DNA from: Monodelphis domestica
Taxonomy: Eukaryota > Chordata > Mammalia > Didelphimorphia > Didelphidae
Assembly: GCF_027887165.1 (NCBI RefSeq)
Contig: NC_077234.1
Coordinates: forward strand, 190,920,465 to 190,984,464
Direction: 5' to 3'
DNA length: 64,000 nt
Shown: positions 12,100 to 24,312 of the stretch, one piece after another
Layout of the letters: every line of letters starts with the position of its first letter
How positions within the stretch are numbered: the first letter of the stretch is position 1
The notes under the pieces: generated by a model
The model's database searches: none
What the model was told of the DNA's origin: nothing
The model's input: only the letters and a program-made list of their open reading frames with translations
Program-made: the position numbers and the translations under genes

Positions 12100-12310
12100 T
12101 AGGATCATAGATTCAGAACTGAAAGCAACCATACACAGTCATGAAGCACTAACCCCTTTCATTTTACAAATGAGGAAAATGATACCCAAAGAAGTTAAAT
12201 GATTTACTCAGAATCACACAACTGGTATCTGAGGAAAAATTGCAATTCAGATATTCTTAAATCCAAGTACAGAGTCTATGCATTATAGCATGCTGCTTCT
12301 CAATAGGCAA
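12100..12310 (-). mobile_element. MIR/CORE-type SINE
   Basis: The antisense core pattern is present: 'cattttacaaatgaggaaaa', then 'aatcacacaactggta'. It starts with 'aggatcatagattcagaact', a common marsupial SINE terminus. Confidence 0.75.
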
Positions 12311-12589
12311 ATGGCATATTGAAAAGCAATTTCAAACCATATAACTCCACTGGACTTCTAAAGAGTGGCATGGCTAAATAAGCAATACTGCAAGAAGTAG
12401 AAAGGAGCTATTTTGACTACAGACTAAGGGAAGGAAGAACACAAGTAGGAGGCAGGATCACAAATAGCTCATTTTATGAATTTTATTGATTGTAGTTTCC
12501 AGAAAAGAGAAATTTTTCATTGATAATGTAGGAAATTAACAATAGTAATGATAACACTAATAATAGTGTTAAAAACATTTGTATGTGCT

Positions 12590-12775
12590 TTAAAATTTGC
12601 AAATATCTATGCTCATATTTAATCCTTCCAATTTTGTGAAAAAGTACTATTATCATCTCCATTTTGCAAATGAGGAAACTGAGGTTAGAAAGTATCTGAA
12701 ACAAGACTTGAACCGAAGACTTTCTGGTTGGTCACTTAGGATTCTGTCCATTATACTATAGTGCCTTGCTACTAT
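12590..12775 (-). mobile_element. MIR-type SINE
   Basis: The antisense MIR core is seen: 'cattttgcaaatgaggaaac', then 'cttgaaccgaagac' and 'attatactatagtgccttgc'. Confidence 0.75.
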
Positions 12776-13081
12776 ACACAATATCCAATGATGATTTCAT
12801 AGAGTTGGTGATGAAGTATACTGTGTAATGGATGCAATTGGAATTAGGATAATTTAATAAGACTAAGATGGGAGTACCCTTTTGAAAACAGGTACTGGAT
12901 TAGAGCTAGAGAATAAGACATAAAGTTTTTAAACAGGGTCATGTTTTTGGTTTTTTTCTACTTATTTCTTATAAAAATGGTTCAATTTTGGGATGGGGAA
13001 GTTGACAGAAAGTATTTTTTTAAAGAAAAGATCATCAAGCATTTAGAAGGAAAATATATTTTCATTTATGTTATTCACATA

Positions 13082-14150
13082 CAAATCAATCAATAATAAA
13101 CATTTATTATGAGTCTACTATGTGATAGGCACTGTGGTAATAGCTGTGAATATAAAAAGAGACAAAAGATAGTATTTGATCCCAAATAGCTTAAAAATCT
13201 AAAAGAGGAAATAACATGAAAACAAGTACATACAAAGTAAGCTATACATAAGATAATAGGAAATAATTAACTGAGAGAAAAAGAAGTCATTAGAATTAAG
13301 AGCAATAAGAGAAGGCTTCCTGTAGAAGGTGGAATTTTAATAAGTCCAGTAGTCAGAGTGGAAGAGGGAGAGTTTTCTAGGCATGGGAAACAGTCTAAGA
13401 AAATGTCCAGAGATGAGTGATTGAGTGTTTTGTTCCTGGAAGGCCCCAAAAGCCTGTGTTACTGAATCACAGAGTACATATCAGAAAGTAAGGCTTAAGA
13501 ATAGCAAAAAGGTTAGGTTATAAAGGTCTTTGAATATCAAACTGAACATTTTTGTATTTGATCCTCGAGGCAAGGGGAAATCATTGAAGTTCATTGAGAA
13601 GGGAGGTGGCATGATCATATCTGCAGTTTCATTGGGTCTGAAATGAGAATAGATTAGAGGAGGGAGCAACTTGAGGCTGCTAGACACACCAGCTGACTAT
13701 TACAATAATCCACGGTGATGAGGGACTGCACTATAGTAGTAGTAGCAACAGAGGCAAGAAAGGGAAGTATTCCAGAGACACTGCAAAGGTAAAACCAATA
13801 GATCTTGCCAACAGATTGGATATGGATGGTAGGAGTTAATGAGGCATCCAAGATGACTCTTAGGTTGTGAAACTAAGGAACTGGGAGGGTTGTGTTACCC
13901 CCTACAGTAATCAGGAATGTAGGAAGGGAAGAGGGTTTATACAGAAAGACAATGAGCTTTGTTTTGGACATATTGAATTCATGATGCCTAGTAGACATCC
14001 AGTTCAAGATGTCTGAAAGGCAGTCAGAGATGTGAGATCAGAGGTTGGGACACGATATGTATGTAGACTTGAGAATCATTGGCATAGAGATGACAATTAA
14101 ATCTAGGATAGCTGATGAGATCAAGTAGTATAGATATAATTTATATAATT
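13082..14150 (-). mobile_element. L2/CR1-type LINE, 3' kilobase
   Basis: Reading the minus strand gives the C-terminal reverse-transcriptase region of a CR1/L2 LINE. It starts near 14105 with a CHLYANDSQVYI stretch (Y-A-D-D-T-Q expected, so one catalytic Asp is replaced by Asn). SWMSTRHHEFNMSKTKLIVF, a LRVILDASLTPTIHIQSVGK-like block and ATTTIVQSLIT...DYCNS follow. The element ends at the left with the L2-type terminus (aatcaatcaataataaac). It has several stops and frame changes and is 5' truncated. No L2 machinery survives. Confidence 0.85.
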
Positions 14151-14725
14151 TGCAATTCAAATGGTTAGTAACATGACTTCAACAAATGAAGGAACATCTG
14201 TTACAGTTGTGATTTCATTTACTGACTGACTAGTCTGCCTATTTTTGATCTGGCCAGGACACAGAGAAATATTTTCATCACGAGCCTAGACAGGATAGAT
14301 CATGGTTGGCCACAGCTCCTCTGGCAGGAGTACAAACTAATTAAATTGTCATATTTTTCAATAGCTTTACCAAAGTACTTTTTATGCTTTCTGTTGCATA
14401 TCATCCTATATTCTTAAATGTTTTCCCATTTTCATGTCAATGTGATTATATATTAACAATGATTTTAAAGCAGACTTTTAATTATTTTAATTCTAGTTGC
14501 TTTCATTATTCAAGAGACCCAGAAGTAATTTGCAACTATTACTACTGTTGATACAAATTCTGATCAATAACTCTTTGTTGTGTGAATAAATATATGAATG
14601 AGCAATTATCATTTTCAAAGGTATATAAAGGTCACTTGGAGTCTTTTCATACTGGAAAAACAACCATGTGTATTTTGAGTATTCCAGAACTTTCTATAGC
14701 ATCAACTGGAAAATCTTCCAGGGAG
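14151..14725. other. Unassigned stretch
   Basis: No repeat family or gene is recognised. The sequence is AT-rich. It supplied the target site for the truncated L1 that follows. Confidence 0.5.
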
Positions 14726-14740
14726 ACACTCTTGACTTTT

Positions 14741-14886
14741 ATTTTTTTTTTAATTTTAAACATTATTTTATTTGGTCATTTCCAAACATTATTCACTGGA
14801 AACAAAGATCATTTTCTTTTCCTCCCCGCCCCCCCCCCCTCCCACCACCTTTTCCTCTCCCATAGCCGACGCATGATTCCACTGGT
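14741..14886 (-). mobile_element. 5'-truncated young L1 (146 bp) with perfect target duplication
   Basis: Read on the minus strand this is the last ~145 bases of the same L1 subfamily as 3024-9620: 'cagtggaatcatgcg', a C/G-run segment, 'gaaaatgatctttg', then 'aataatg' and 'aataaaat'. A poly(T) on the plus strand marks the A tail. The flanks 14726-14740 and 14887-14901 are identical (acactcttgactttt), showing a recent and clean target-primed insertion. Confidence 0.93.
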
Positions 14887-14901
14887 ACACTCTTGACTTT
14901 T

Positions 14902-15261
14902 TAAAAGACTGATGAGAGAAAAGGTGGAGACATTAATTCCCACAAATATGGGGATATTTTCTATCCTTCCTTCATTCATCCGTTCCTTTGTTACCTTCCC
15001 CATCTGCTGATTTTAGCATCTATCTCCAAGGTTTACTTGATTTGAATCTTGTTGGGACTCTCTAAGAACTAGTAGTTACATCGAGGTTTTATGTCTCCCC
15101 ACATGAACTGTAAAAAGACATCTTCATGAAAAGTGGGCTAACTTGTATCAAGTGGATTTTCCTCATTTTCCAATTCATTTCCCCTTGCAGCCATATAACA
15201 GCTGAACAGAATATCAATGTTGCCTAAAGGAAATAAAACATGAGGAGCTTTAGTTAGATTT
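14902..15261. other. Unassigned stretch
   Basis: No recognisable feature is present between the truncated L1 and the microsatellite. Confidence 0.5.
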
Positions 15262-15638
<377 letters not shown>

Positions 15639-16215
15639 CCATACCTGCAACAGTAATCAAACCGACCTTTATTAAACCAGCTGGCTGAATAGGATATATG
15701 GGACAAAGAGTCAGCTATCCAATTAGAATTCACTTATATTTTTAATGGCCTAAATCCCTATCACTGAAGTTAAACTTTATAATTAGCTAGTGAACTGGGA
15801 AGTCCCAAGGAAGCCAAGCCAGATGATTTTAGGCAAATGCATATGAGTTTACCTGAATTACTTATGTCAATAATTTAGATGGAATAATTGTTCAGTCTTC
15901 TTCCCATTTGTTGTAGAGACATGTCTTAATGTGAAGCAAATGGAGTTTGGATCTCTTTCCTCCTGTTGCATCACTGACAAAGGTTTCCTAATGTATTCAT
16001 CAGAGAAAACCATGTCAAAGTACTACTGGTGGTTAATAAATCAAGAAAGTGAATTATCTTCCACTGGTATTCCACTGGCTCCATGTGAATTAAAGATCAT
16101 AGTTACATTTGATAGTCTTTATAGTAGTTACTAAATTTTCAGTGTCATCACCAAACCCAACTTGTATAGGATACAAAATGTCATTGCTATTTTTCACATA
16201 GAATTTAGAGTGCCC
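15639..16215. other. Unassigned stretch
   Basis: No repeat or gene is recognised. Confidence 0.5.
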
Positions 16216-16234
16216 CTCACTCTCTCTCTCTCTT

Positions 16235-16274
<40 letters not shown>
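16216..16274. repeat. (CT)n then (AC)n compound microsatellite
   Basis: A CT run with a few interruptions (16220-16245) changes to an AC run (16247-16271). Confidence 0.95.
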
Positions 16275-16277
<3 letters not shown>

Positions 16278-16329
16278 TAAACACACATTATCTTTCCTGT
16301 ATTTCTCCCAACCATTTTGTCAGGTATCT

Positions 16330-16545
16330 CTTTTTCAGGTAATCAAAGACTCCATCATTCACCTGATCAAGGTACACTCTCCTGACATCCACCCTTTTCA
16401 GCTTCTGATTACATTCTTTTTCCCCATTAGAATGTAAGCTCCTTGAGGGCAAAAACTCCCCCTCCCCTTTTTGCTTGTATTTGATCTGGTAAATAGTAAG
16501 TGCTTAAAAAATGCTTATCTACTTGATGGCAACATAAACTGACTT
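16330..16545 (+). mobile_element. L2-type LINE 3' end
   Basis: The sense L2 terminal pattern is present: 'attagaatgtaagctccttg', then 'agggcaaaaact', then 'agtaagtgcttaaaaaatgc'. The left edge is approximate. Confidence 0.75.
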
Positions 16546-17204
16546 TCACTAACCCATGACTCTCTATCCTGTGTGACTTATGCCCATGTAATCTTGGATA
16601 ATTTCCTGAAGTATGATGTCTAGGCTTTTTTTGTTTGTTTGTTTGGTTGGTTGGTTTTTTGGTCATGACTTTCAGGGAGTGTGATAATTTTTAAATTGTC
16701 TCGCCTGGATCTATTTTCCAGGTCAATTGTTTTCTCAATGAGGTATCTTGTTTTATCTTCAATTTTTTCATTCTTTTGATTTTGTTTTATTATGTCTTTG
16801 GATCTCATTAAGTCATTAGCTTCTAATTGCCCAATTCTGATTTTAAAGACTGATTTTTTCCCATGACCTTTTGATTCTCCTTTTCCTGTCTTATTTAAAT
16901 TTCAAATTCATTTTGAGCCATAGCCTATATCTAATTCCCTTGTGTGTTTAAGGCTTTGTGTGATGTTCCCTGGATGTCCTCCTCCTCCCTTGGTTCTGTT
17001 CTTGGGACCTTACTCCTTACCCCTATAGAATCTTTCAATTGTAGCTTTCTTTTTTCTCTTGTTTACTCATTTTATATACTTTTTAAAATCTATTTTTCCT
17101 GCCCTATGGACTATAAAATTTCCCTTCTATTGATTTACTGAACCAGAATATTTGAGCTATTATGCCTGAGGCTAAATCTCTTTTCTCAATCTTCTTCTGG
17201 TATA

Positions 17205-17709
17205 TGTGAATTTCAAAACTACTCAACCCTGTTCAAACCATTCTTTAGAGGATTGGATTTGGCTATTTCCTGATCAATAACAATAGAGATACTTGGAATG
17301 ACAGAATCAGGTCTTGGAAACTACAATCTCCACCCTACTCTGGGTAACAGGATTTAGGAAGGGCTGCAGCAAAGCTCAAGATTTAATTATTTGAGAATAT
17401 GACCTTCAACAGACATGTGCAAGGGGGACAGACCTCTGGGCAGTCCTGGGTGAAGCTAGAGCCACCATTGGCACAGGTGAGACACAGGAAGTGAGGTAGA
17501 GAATAGCTGAGGAGTTCTGGGGACTTCCTGTGTGAAGGAGAGGAGGTGGTTGGAGCCTGGTGCTTTGGAGTGGAGGTGCTCAGACTGTTTCTCCATTTTG
17601 GTCATGTGGGTGATAGGGACTGATCTCTTTCTTTGCCTTGGCTATCCAAGGCCTTGGGCCTTTGGCCCAGCCTAAGCAGAGTGGGTATTTAAGCCCTATT
17701 CCCTTCTCT

Positions 17710-17776
<67 letters not shown>

Positions 17777-17892
17777 CCTTTCTTCCTCCTGTTAGTAATT
17801 AAAAACTCCATAAAAGGTTGACTGCCGACTTGATTTTTCATTTAGGAAATACATAGCTGAATTCCTTGGTGACCTTAAATGAATATATATCA
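17205..17892 (+). mobile_element. Degenerate solo LTR (family A) inside L1
   Basis: It starts TGTGAATTTC and shows LTR-like order: a U3 with 'ccaccattggcacaggtgag' and 'cacaggaagtga' shared with the LTR at 49.0 kb, a TATA-like 'gggtatttaagcc', a pyrimidine tract, and a U5 with 'gaattccttggtgacc'. The start motif recurs about 115 bases in, as also seen near the LTR at 24.3 kb. It looks old and non-functional. Ends are approximate and no clean target duplication was identified. Confidence 0.7.
17712..17774. repeat. (CT)n microsatellite inside the LTR
   Basis: About 60 bases of uninterrupted CT lie just downstream of the LTR's TATA-like box. The sister LTR at 49.4 kb has only an irregular pyrimidine tract there, so this is a local expansion. 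Confidence 0.95.
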
Positions 17893-18589
17893 GTCTTTTA
17901 ATGTGATTTCCATCTCACATATACTAGATTCATTGGGTTGAGCTAACCTGCTGAGCTAGCCTGTCCTGGGCAAAACTATTCACTTTAGCCAGCAGGCAAA
18001 GGGTGTCTAGCCAATTGCCCCCCACCAATTCCTCCCTATCAGCCATTGTCAGAGCCCTGGATCCCATGTGGTAATTCAGAGGTTTTTCCTTTGCGGCTTC
18101 AGTCTCTGCCTGGGACTCACGTAGACAGTTCTGCATTTTCATAGGTCTCAGCATTATGGGTAGGGGAGGGAATTTAGCCAGTCAATCTCTCCCTTATTTA
18201 GTGAAAACAGACTCTATGTGCCTACCTTTCAAGTTGTTTTCAGTAGGAGAGTCCTGTGACTTCTTATAGGGTTTGGATTTCTGTTTTCTTTGAAGTATGA
18301 TATAAATGTTAGTTTGGAAGGATTATTGGAGAGGTTTAGGATTTTGTTGTTACTAAGTTACCATCTTGGTTCCACCCCACCATGAACTCTAACAAATCTT
18401 TTATAAGTAGGTCTATCCAGAATGATAGGGTCTTTCATCTAGGTCTCTTAACTGGTAAAAGAATACAGGATATATGACACCCTTCGTACTGTCACTGTTA
18501 GAAACTGCTTGTTACTAACCTCATTTCATTACTGATGATATTATCTCCCTAAGAAGCCAAACTGTAGAGTCATGAATAAATAAACCCCC

Positions 18590-18715
18590 TCTGGGTTTTC
18601 TTCTGAAGATTTGAGTTCCTAGAGACACAGTCTCTAAATTACGTAGCATAGTGCCAGAAACATTGTTAGCACTTAAATGTTTACTGACTGACTGTCAGTT
18701 TGACAGAGTAGATAT
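18590..18715 (+). mobile_element. L2-type LINE 3' end fragment
   Basis: The sense terminal pattern is 'tagcatagtgccagaaac', then 'ttagcacttaaatgtttact' and a GACT-type tail. Confidence 0.65.
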
Positions 18716-20234
18716 AGATGGTCAGAGAATCAGAGATGCGGCGTCAAGTTTCGTTCATTGACAAATACTGGCTTTATGATACTGGTTAAATCAATAACTT
18801 ATCACTGCCCCATGCTAGTCTGCAAAGGAAGAGGAATTTGATCATAGGGAATTCCTTATACCAGGGAAACTAAGATCCTGTCAAAGCCAAACAAAAGCAA
18901 GAGAAACAAACAAAAAGATTAGTTGTCTCTAGTTCTCATCTTTATAAACCTTGCTACGTATCAAGAAGTTAGTCTTCTCTTTTTCTATTTCCTAGAGACA
19001 TATGTTCCTTTTGACTGCTGAGAAATGAGACTGGATTTCCACCTTTGCCCATCAGGAAGCCCAAATAGGCTTCACCCAACTGCTCTTGATGTCTGTCTGC
19101 AATGTGCAACCACTGCATGTTACTTTATTTTACTGATGATTTCATCCTGTGCCTTTTCCTAGAATATTTATTCATAAACAAAATTTTCCTTCCCCATCAC
19201 AAGATGTCTATAGCAGTTGCCCTAGTCTGTCAGCATAACATGCACAGACTCTTATATTATAACATGTTAAGAAATGTAATTCCAGTTGTGTGCTATCCAA
19301 GGAGTCTCTTAGCTAAAAGCTGCTTCTCTGAAGTCCTTTATGCTTGGGACATTTGAAGGGAGAACATAAAGCCAGGACTACACGAAATTCCTAAAATCAT
19401 TCAATTTGTTTAATAACCTTACTGATATCTAACTTGAAAGCAGACAAAGACTTCCCTCACTAAATTAAATATGTACATTATTTATACTCCTGGGCATTTC
19501 TAAAGCCTGTCTCTTCAAGCCTTAAAGTCACCAGATTGTTTCAATTGCTTTGAAGTCAAGAAACAAAGACTGTACAGTATACATTACAAGCCCTGGAAGA
19601 TTTCCCTGGTACAAGTGCTGTTAGCTTTACTCAATATAGCATTCATTAATACACACATGTCATCTGCAGTTTGTCTACTAGGCTTGGCATTCTGCCCTTT
19701 CCCCGTTACCTTGGACGCATGTCACCTTTAATTACTGACTTAGTTTTTCAAACATTCTGAGGTCCAAATCACTGTTGATAGCTCTATCCAAAGAACTTTC
19801 AATAAAAGGAAGGGATGGGTGGGGGAGCAGTTGCTGTGTATTACATACACATCCACTGTATAGGACTCTCTGGAGAATATATCTGCCACTGGTCAAAGGC
19901 TCTGTCTGTAGGAGAGGGAAGGAGGAATAATAAATCTACAGCATCCTTCTCCTTCCAATCAAGCACCTCTTAGAAAGGCATTTGAGAAGTTTTCTTTTTA
20001 TCATTTTAAATAAGATTCCATTAATCATTGAGGTGTTTTGTTCATTCATATCCAAAAAAGGCACAGAAAGTAATGTGTCCTGGAAAATGTCAGGATGTTA
20101 GTGAAAAGCTGAAAAAAATAAAGTAAAACATACTGAAGAGAAATGAGATCAACAGGCAAAGTGTGGACTTGAGATCCTTAGGGATTCTAACTAAGAGCTA
20201 TATATTTGGGCATGCTTTTGCGTATGTATATATG
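18716..20234. other. Unassigned stretch of about 1.5 kb
   Basis: No repeat family, domain or RNA gene is recognised. The longest open frame (19102-19356, 84 codons) has no recognisable motif and no coding-like features. This is a reasonable candidate for unique, non-repetitive sequence. Confidence 0.5.
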
Positions 20235-20304
20235 TGTGTTGACACCTACTACATGCTAGGTCCTATGAAAATAAAGATTAAAAAGACAAACAAACAAGCA
20301 AACA

Positions 20305-20336
<32 letters not shown>

Positions 20337-20400
20337 ACACACACACACAGGAAAACCTTAGCTCCGAGGAGCTTATATTCAGCAAATGTGATTATATTTT
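20235..20400 (-). mobile_element. L2-type LINE 3' end with an internal (AC)n expansion
   Basis: The antisense L2 terminus is split: 'acacctactacatgctaggt' and 'aaaataaagattaaaaagac' lie before the AC run at 20304-20349, and 'cttagctccgaggagcttat' after it. The microsatellite grew within the element's A-rich part. Confidence 0.75.
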
Positions 20401-20514
20401 TTGTACAGACTATATGTTGGTACAACTGTAGTTATAGAGGAAAAAGTAGAGGACCAGGATTCTGGGACTAGAATTCTGTTCTTACCAAGATCACTATGGC
20501 AAACTACTTCAGTT

Positions 20515-20760
20515 CAATATAATTGGCACTTATGAAAAGCCTACTATGTGTTGCTTAATGTTCTAGCTGCTGAAAATAGGAAGAGAAAATGAAACATCCC
20601 TTGTTCTTGAGGAACTGATATTCTGCTGGGACAAGGGGAGAGGGATGCAAATAAATAAGTAGTTTCAAAATAGATACAAAGTAATTTGGGAGGTTGAATA
20701 AATAGAAGTTGGTGGAATTAGGAAAGACACTCAAGTAGCATATAGCATCTAAGTGGATAG
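20515..20760 (-). mobile_element. L2-type LINE 3' portion
   Basis: Antisense order matches the L2 at 13.1 kb: 'gcctactatgtgttgc', then 'tgttcttgaggaactgatat', then 'gcaaataaataagtag' and 'agatacaaagtaatttggg'. Confidence 0.7.
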
Positions 20761-20778
20761 TTTAATCTGAAATGTGTA

Positions 20779-21125
20779 CAGTGATCCCTCACCTATCACA
20801 GGAGTTAAGTTCCAGAGACCCCTTTGATAGGTGAAAATCTGTGAAGTAGCGGCATTATATTTATTTTTAAATAAAATTTAAGGCTTTATAATCCCTTCCC
20901 ACTCCTATAAACCTTTTCCACACTTTTATTAACCTACACTCAGTGAATCAATCAGCGCCCAGGATACAGAACACAGTGCTGTGGCTGGTCACCTTTCATT
21001 CCATCAGCCAATAGTATGCCCCAATAAGTCTAATTCCTTGATACAGAATTAGATCTACTCTTTATAAAAACCCAAGATATAGTGAAGCCCTGATTAGTGA
21101 ACCATGATATAGCAAGGGATGACTG
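20779..21125. mobile_element. Non-autonomous Tc1/mariner-superfamily (Tigger/Kanga-like) element
   Basis: It has TA dinucleotides on both flanks (20777-20778 and 21126-21127). The terminal inverted repeats are cagtgatccctcacctatc at the left and, read inwards from the right, cagtcatcccttgctatatc. Inside, 'gttccagagacccc' and 'gtgaaaatctgtgaagtag' follow the usual Tigger/Kanga layout. At 347 bp it has no transposase. Confidence 0.85.
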
Positions 21126-21279
21126 TAATTCCAAGAAGTGGATGTAAGAAAGAGAGAATTCCAAGCAGGAGAGAGTCTGCAAAACTCAGGGGCAAGTGAT
21201 AGCATATTGTATGCTGGGAAAGACAATTAATGGGGTAGAAGGGAGCAAAAGAGAAGCCTAAGTGGTGGATTAAGCACTT

Positions 21280-21455
21280 CATGAATATCATATTTGATCT
21301 TTACAACAATCTTGTGAGATAAGTGCTGTTATTATCCCTATTTTATAATTGAGAAAACTGAGGCAGATTGAGGTAAATGGCTTGCCCAGTGTTCAGAGAC
21401 TAGTAAATGTCTGTGACCAGATTTGAACTCTGAATATTTTGCCTAGAATGAAGGT
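21280..21455 (-). mobile_element. MIR-type SINE
   Basis: The antisense MIR order is present: 'aacaatcttgtgagataagt', then 'ctattttataattgagaaaa', then 'ggcttgcccagtgttcagag' and 'gatttgaactctgaa'. Confidence 0.8.
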
Positions 21456-21535
21456 TGCACAATTATCAATTTCCTTATCTACAAAATAAAGAATTAGCTT
21501 AGATGTTCTCTAAAAATACTATGATGACTAAAATG
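21456..21535 (+). mobile_element. SINE 3' tail
   Basis: The tail pattern is 'caatttccttatctacaaaa', then 'gaattagcttagatg' and 'tactatgatgact'. Confidence 0.6.
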
Positions 21536-22474
21536 ATATACTAATCCTTAGGAGAAACAGACATTTCATCTTTTTAGTTGAATATAATGAATGAGTTATA
21601 ATTTTAATAAGGAGGCAATGATTAAAAAAATTCAGCTTCATTCAGGGAACTAGACTAGGTAAGGGAAGATGGGGGGGATAGAGAAGGATTTAAACATATG
21701 AGAGAGTGTTAATGTATATATAATATAGTGTAAGAGAAGGTTTGACATGTTGGAAAGAAATGAAAAAGGAGAGAGCTGAAGAATTCTAGAGCAGAGGGGG
21801 ATGGGCAGAAAAAGGAACTCAACTTGGAGAGGGAGGAGGGCTGAGCTGATCTAGCTACAGTTGGCAAACTGTCTTCTGTCTAGCACCATAGACTGGATAG
21901 TAGCTCCAGCTGGCTCGTTGATCCAGTGATCTTCTCTCTGTGATTCCTGACCGAGATCCCACCAGAAGACAAGCTAATTGGACAGGACTTTGGAAAATAA
22001 TCTGTCCAGTAAAGAAGATTTTCCATCTACCTGCTTTGAATCTCAACTTGGGACACTTATTGTGTAGCCAAGAATCAGACTCCTTGTTATTCTGATCCCA
22101 AGGGGTCAGGTGAACCAAACCTGATTTACCTTGACTTTGGGGGAAGGATATTATCTAGTTCTAGGTACCCTTTCTCCCTCCTTCCTTCCTGCTCACTAAG
22201 TCATTATCCTCCATCTGCCCTGTACGCTTTTCTGTTCCTCTTCAATACATTTTAGTTAAGAAGGACTAAAGAACGGACTCACCTATTACTGGAGGGAAAC
22301 TTGAGAATGAGAATGAGAAGAAGAGAATTTACTACCATAAATTTCTTCAATAGGATCCTTCATAGAACCTAGCAGTCAAAGCTGAAGGCAGCCTTGGGGG
22401 TGGGGGGTGGGAGAGACCATTCCCTTTATCACCCTTTTCACAAGTCTTCCTCATTTGTACCCTTTAAAACAATA
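21536..22474. other. Unassigned, GC-richer stretch
   Basis: About 21770-22420 is richer in GC and purines than its surroundings. It contains 'cttcaatacattttag' that could be a degenerate poly(A) signal region, so an old LTR is possible. I cannot match it to the LTR families elsewhere in the window. No coding feature is seen. Confidence 0.4.
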
Positions 22475-22665
22475 GGTAGAGAAAGAGAGAATAAATCAAA
22501 GAAGTTTTGCTTTTTAGTTATTTCACTATAGGTAAATTATTTCATGTGTTTAGATCAGAGTTTTCTCATTTGTGAAATAAGGAAGCTGGACAACTAATCT
22601 TCAAAATCCTTTCTAGCTCTAAATTAAGTGAGTTCCATGACTCCAATACATGTTGTCTATGGTAA
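22475..22665 (+). mobile_element. tRNA-derived SINE, 3' part
   Basis: The sense core and tail are present: 'gttttctcatttgtgaaata', then 'cttcaaaatcctttctagct' and 'ctaaatta...ccatgac'. The 5' part is poorly preserved. Confidence 0.6.
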
Positions 22666-24312
22666 TCATAATTTTGATATTTTGAATAATAAGATGAATG
22701 AGAGTGTAAGAAAATTCTTATCTCTGTAGGGCTAGATAAGAAACTCAAGGAGGATATACTTCAAGAGATTTGAGATACTGGGAGACTTTAGTATAAGGTG
22801 TATTTTGTCAAAATATTTTCTCATCTATTGATATAATTATATAATTTATATTGCTTTTGTTAATGAGGTGGTCAATAATGCTTAAATTCTTGGTAAAAAA
22901 TTCACATGGTTATACTGTAGGATCTTTGTGGTATACTGATACAATTTTTTGTTAGTATTTTGTTTAAATTTTTTTTAGCAATATCTGTAAGGGAAATTAA
23001 CCTATAGTTTTCTTTTCCTATTTTTGCTGTCCATGGATTGGGGAAAATATATTTGTGTCATACAAACTACATTTGGGTCAAACAGAACTTCCTGTTACAA
23101 ATTTTTTTGGTTGAACTTTTTATATAGTTTTCAAATAGTTACTAAATAATATTGGGACTAATTCTCACTGAAATGTTTGGTAGAATTCAGTTGTAAGTCC
23201 ATCTGGTCTTGGCTATTATTTTTCTTGAGGAGCTCATTCAGGCTTGTTAATTTTTTTTTCTAAGACAAGATTATTTAAGTATTCTATTTCCTCTTCTGTT
23301 AATCTGGGACATTTATATATATTTTAAGAGATTCATCATTTCACTTAGATTGTCATTTTTACTGGTATAAAAGAAAATTTATTAAAATTGGGCAAAATAA
23401 CTCCTAATAATTGCTTTAATTTCATACTCATTAGTGGATTTTTTATTTTCAATACTGGTAATTTGATTTTCTTCTTTTTTAGAATCATATTAAAAATGGT
23501 TTACCTATTTTTGATGAAATCAGATCCTAGCCTTTAATTTTTTTCAATTTTGTAAAACTTTGTATTTTACTAATCTCTGATATGATTTACAGAAGTCCCT
23601 TTTTGATATTTAAATGGAAATTTTTAATTTGCTCTCTTAGTAGTTGTTTTTTTAGTTGCATGCCCAATTCATTGAGCTCCTCTTTCTCCTTATTATTAGT
23701 GTTGAAATATAGAAATTTTCCCCTAAGTACTGCTTTGGATACATCTCACAAATTCTAAAACACTGTCTCATTGTTTTTATTTTCTTTAATGAAATGATTA
23801 TTTATATGATTTGTTCATTGACCTATTTATTATTTAGGATATTTAGTATCTAATTATTTTTTAATCCATTGCCCATTATTGAATATAAGTTTTATTGTAT
23901 TGTTTCCAAAGAGTGCATTTAATATTTCTGCTTTGCTGCATTTGTTTATAAAGTTGTTATATAGCGAATTTTTGTGAATGTGCCATTTGTAGTTGAGAAA
24001 AAGGAATATTCCTTTCCATTCCTATTCACTTTTCTCCAGATATATCTCATGCCTAAATCTTCTAAAATTTTATTAATGTTTAAATTTATCTAACCCTGAA
24101 AGATGTAAGATAAAGCCCCCCACCAATATGTTTACTCTTTTCTACTTTTTCCTTGAAGAACTTGAACGCTATACCATTTGGTACACATATGTTTAGTATT
24201 GATATTATCACATTGGTTATGATGTCTTTCACCAAGATTCTCTCTTTTACCTGCTTATCTCTTTTAATTAGGTCTGTTTTTGCTTGTGTTTTGTTTCACA
24301 TCATAATAGATA

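Larger units (their letters stand above)
16590..18376 (-). mobile_element. Old L1, 5' half (5'UTR and part of ORF1), split by an LTR
   Basis: On the minus strand an open piece from 16808 to 16620 encodes an ORF1 coiled-coil end and RRM start (YLIEKTIDLENRSRRDNLKIITLPESHDQ). The element begins near 18376 with the L1 5' start (ggtggaaccaagatggtaac on the minus strand). It then reads through a leader to the LTR at 17205-17892 and on into ORF1. ORF2 is absent, so a later deletion removed the 3' part. Confidence 0.8.

Noticed and set aside
21770-22420. Possible LTR or exon in a GC-richer block
   Set aside because: No match to the window's other LTRs, no paired ends and no coding signal, so it is left unassigned.
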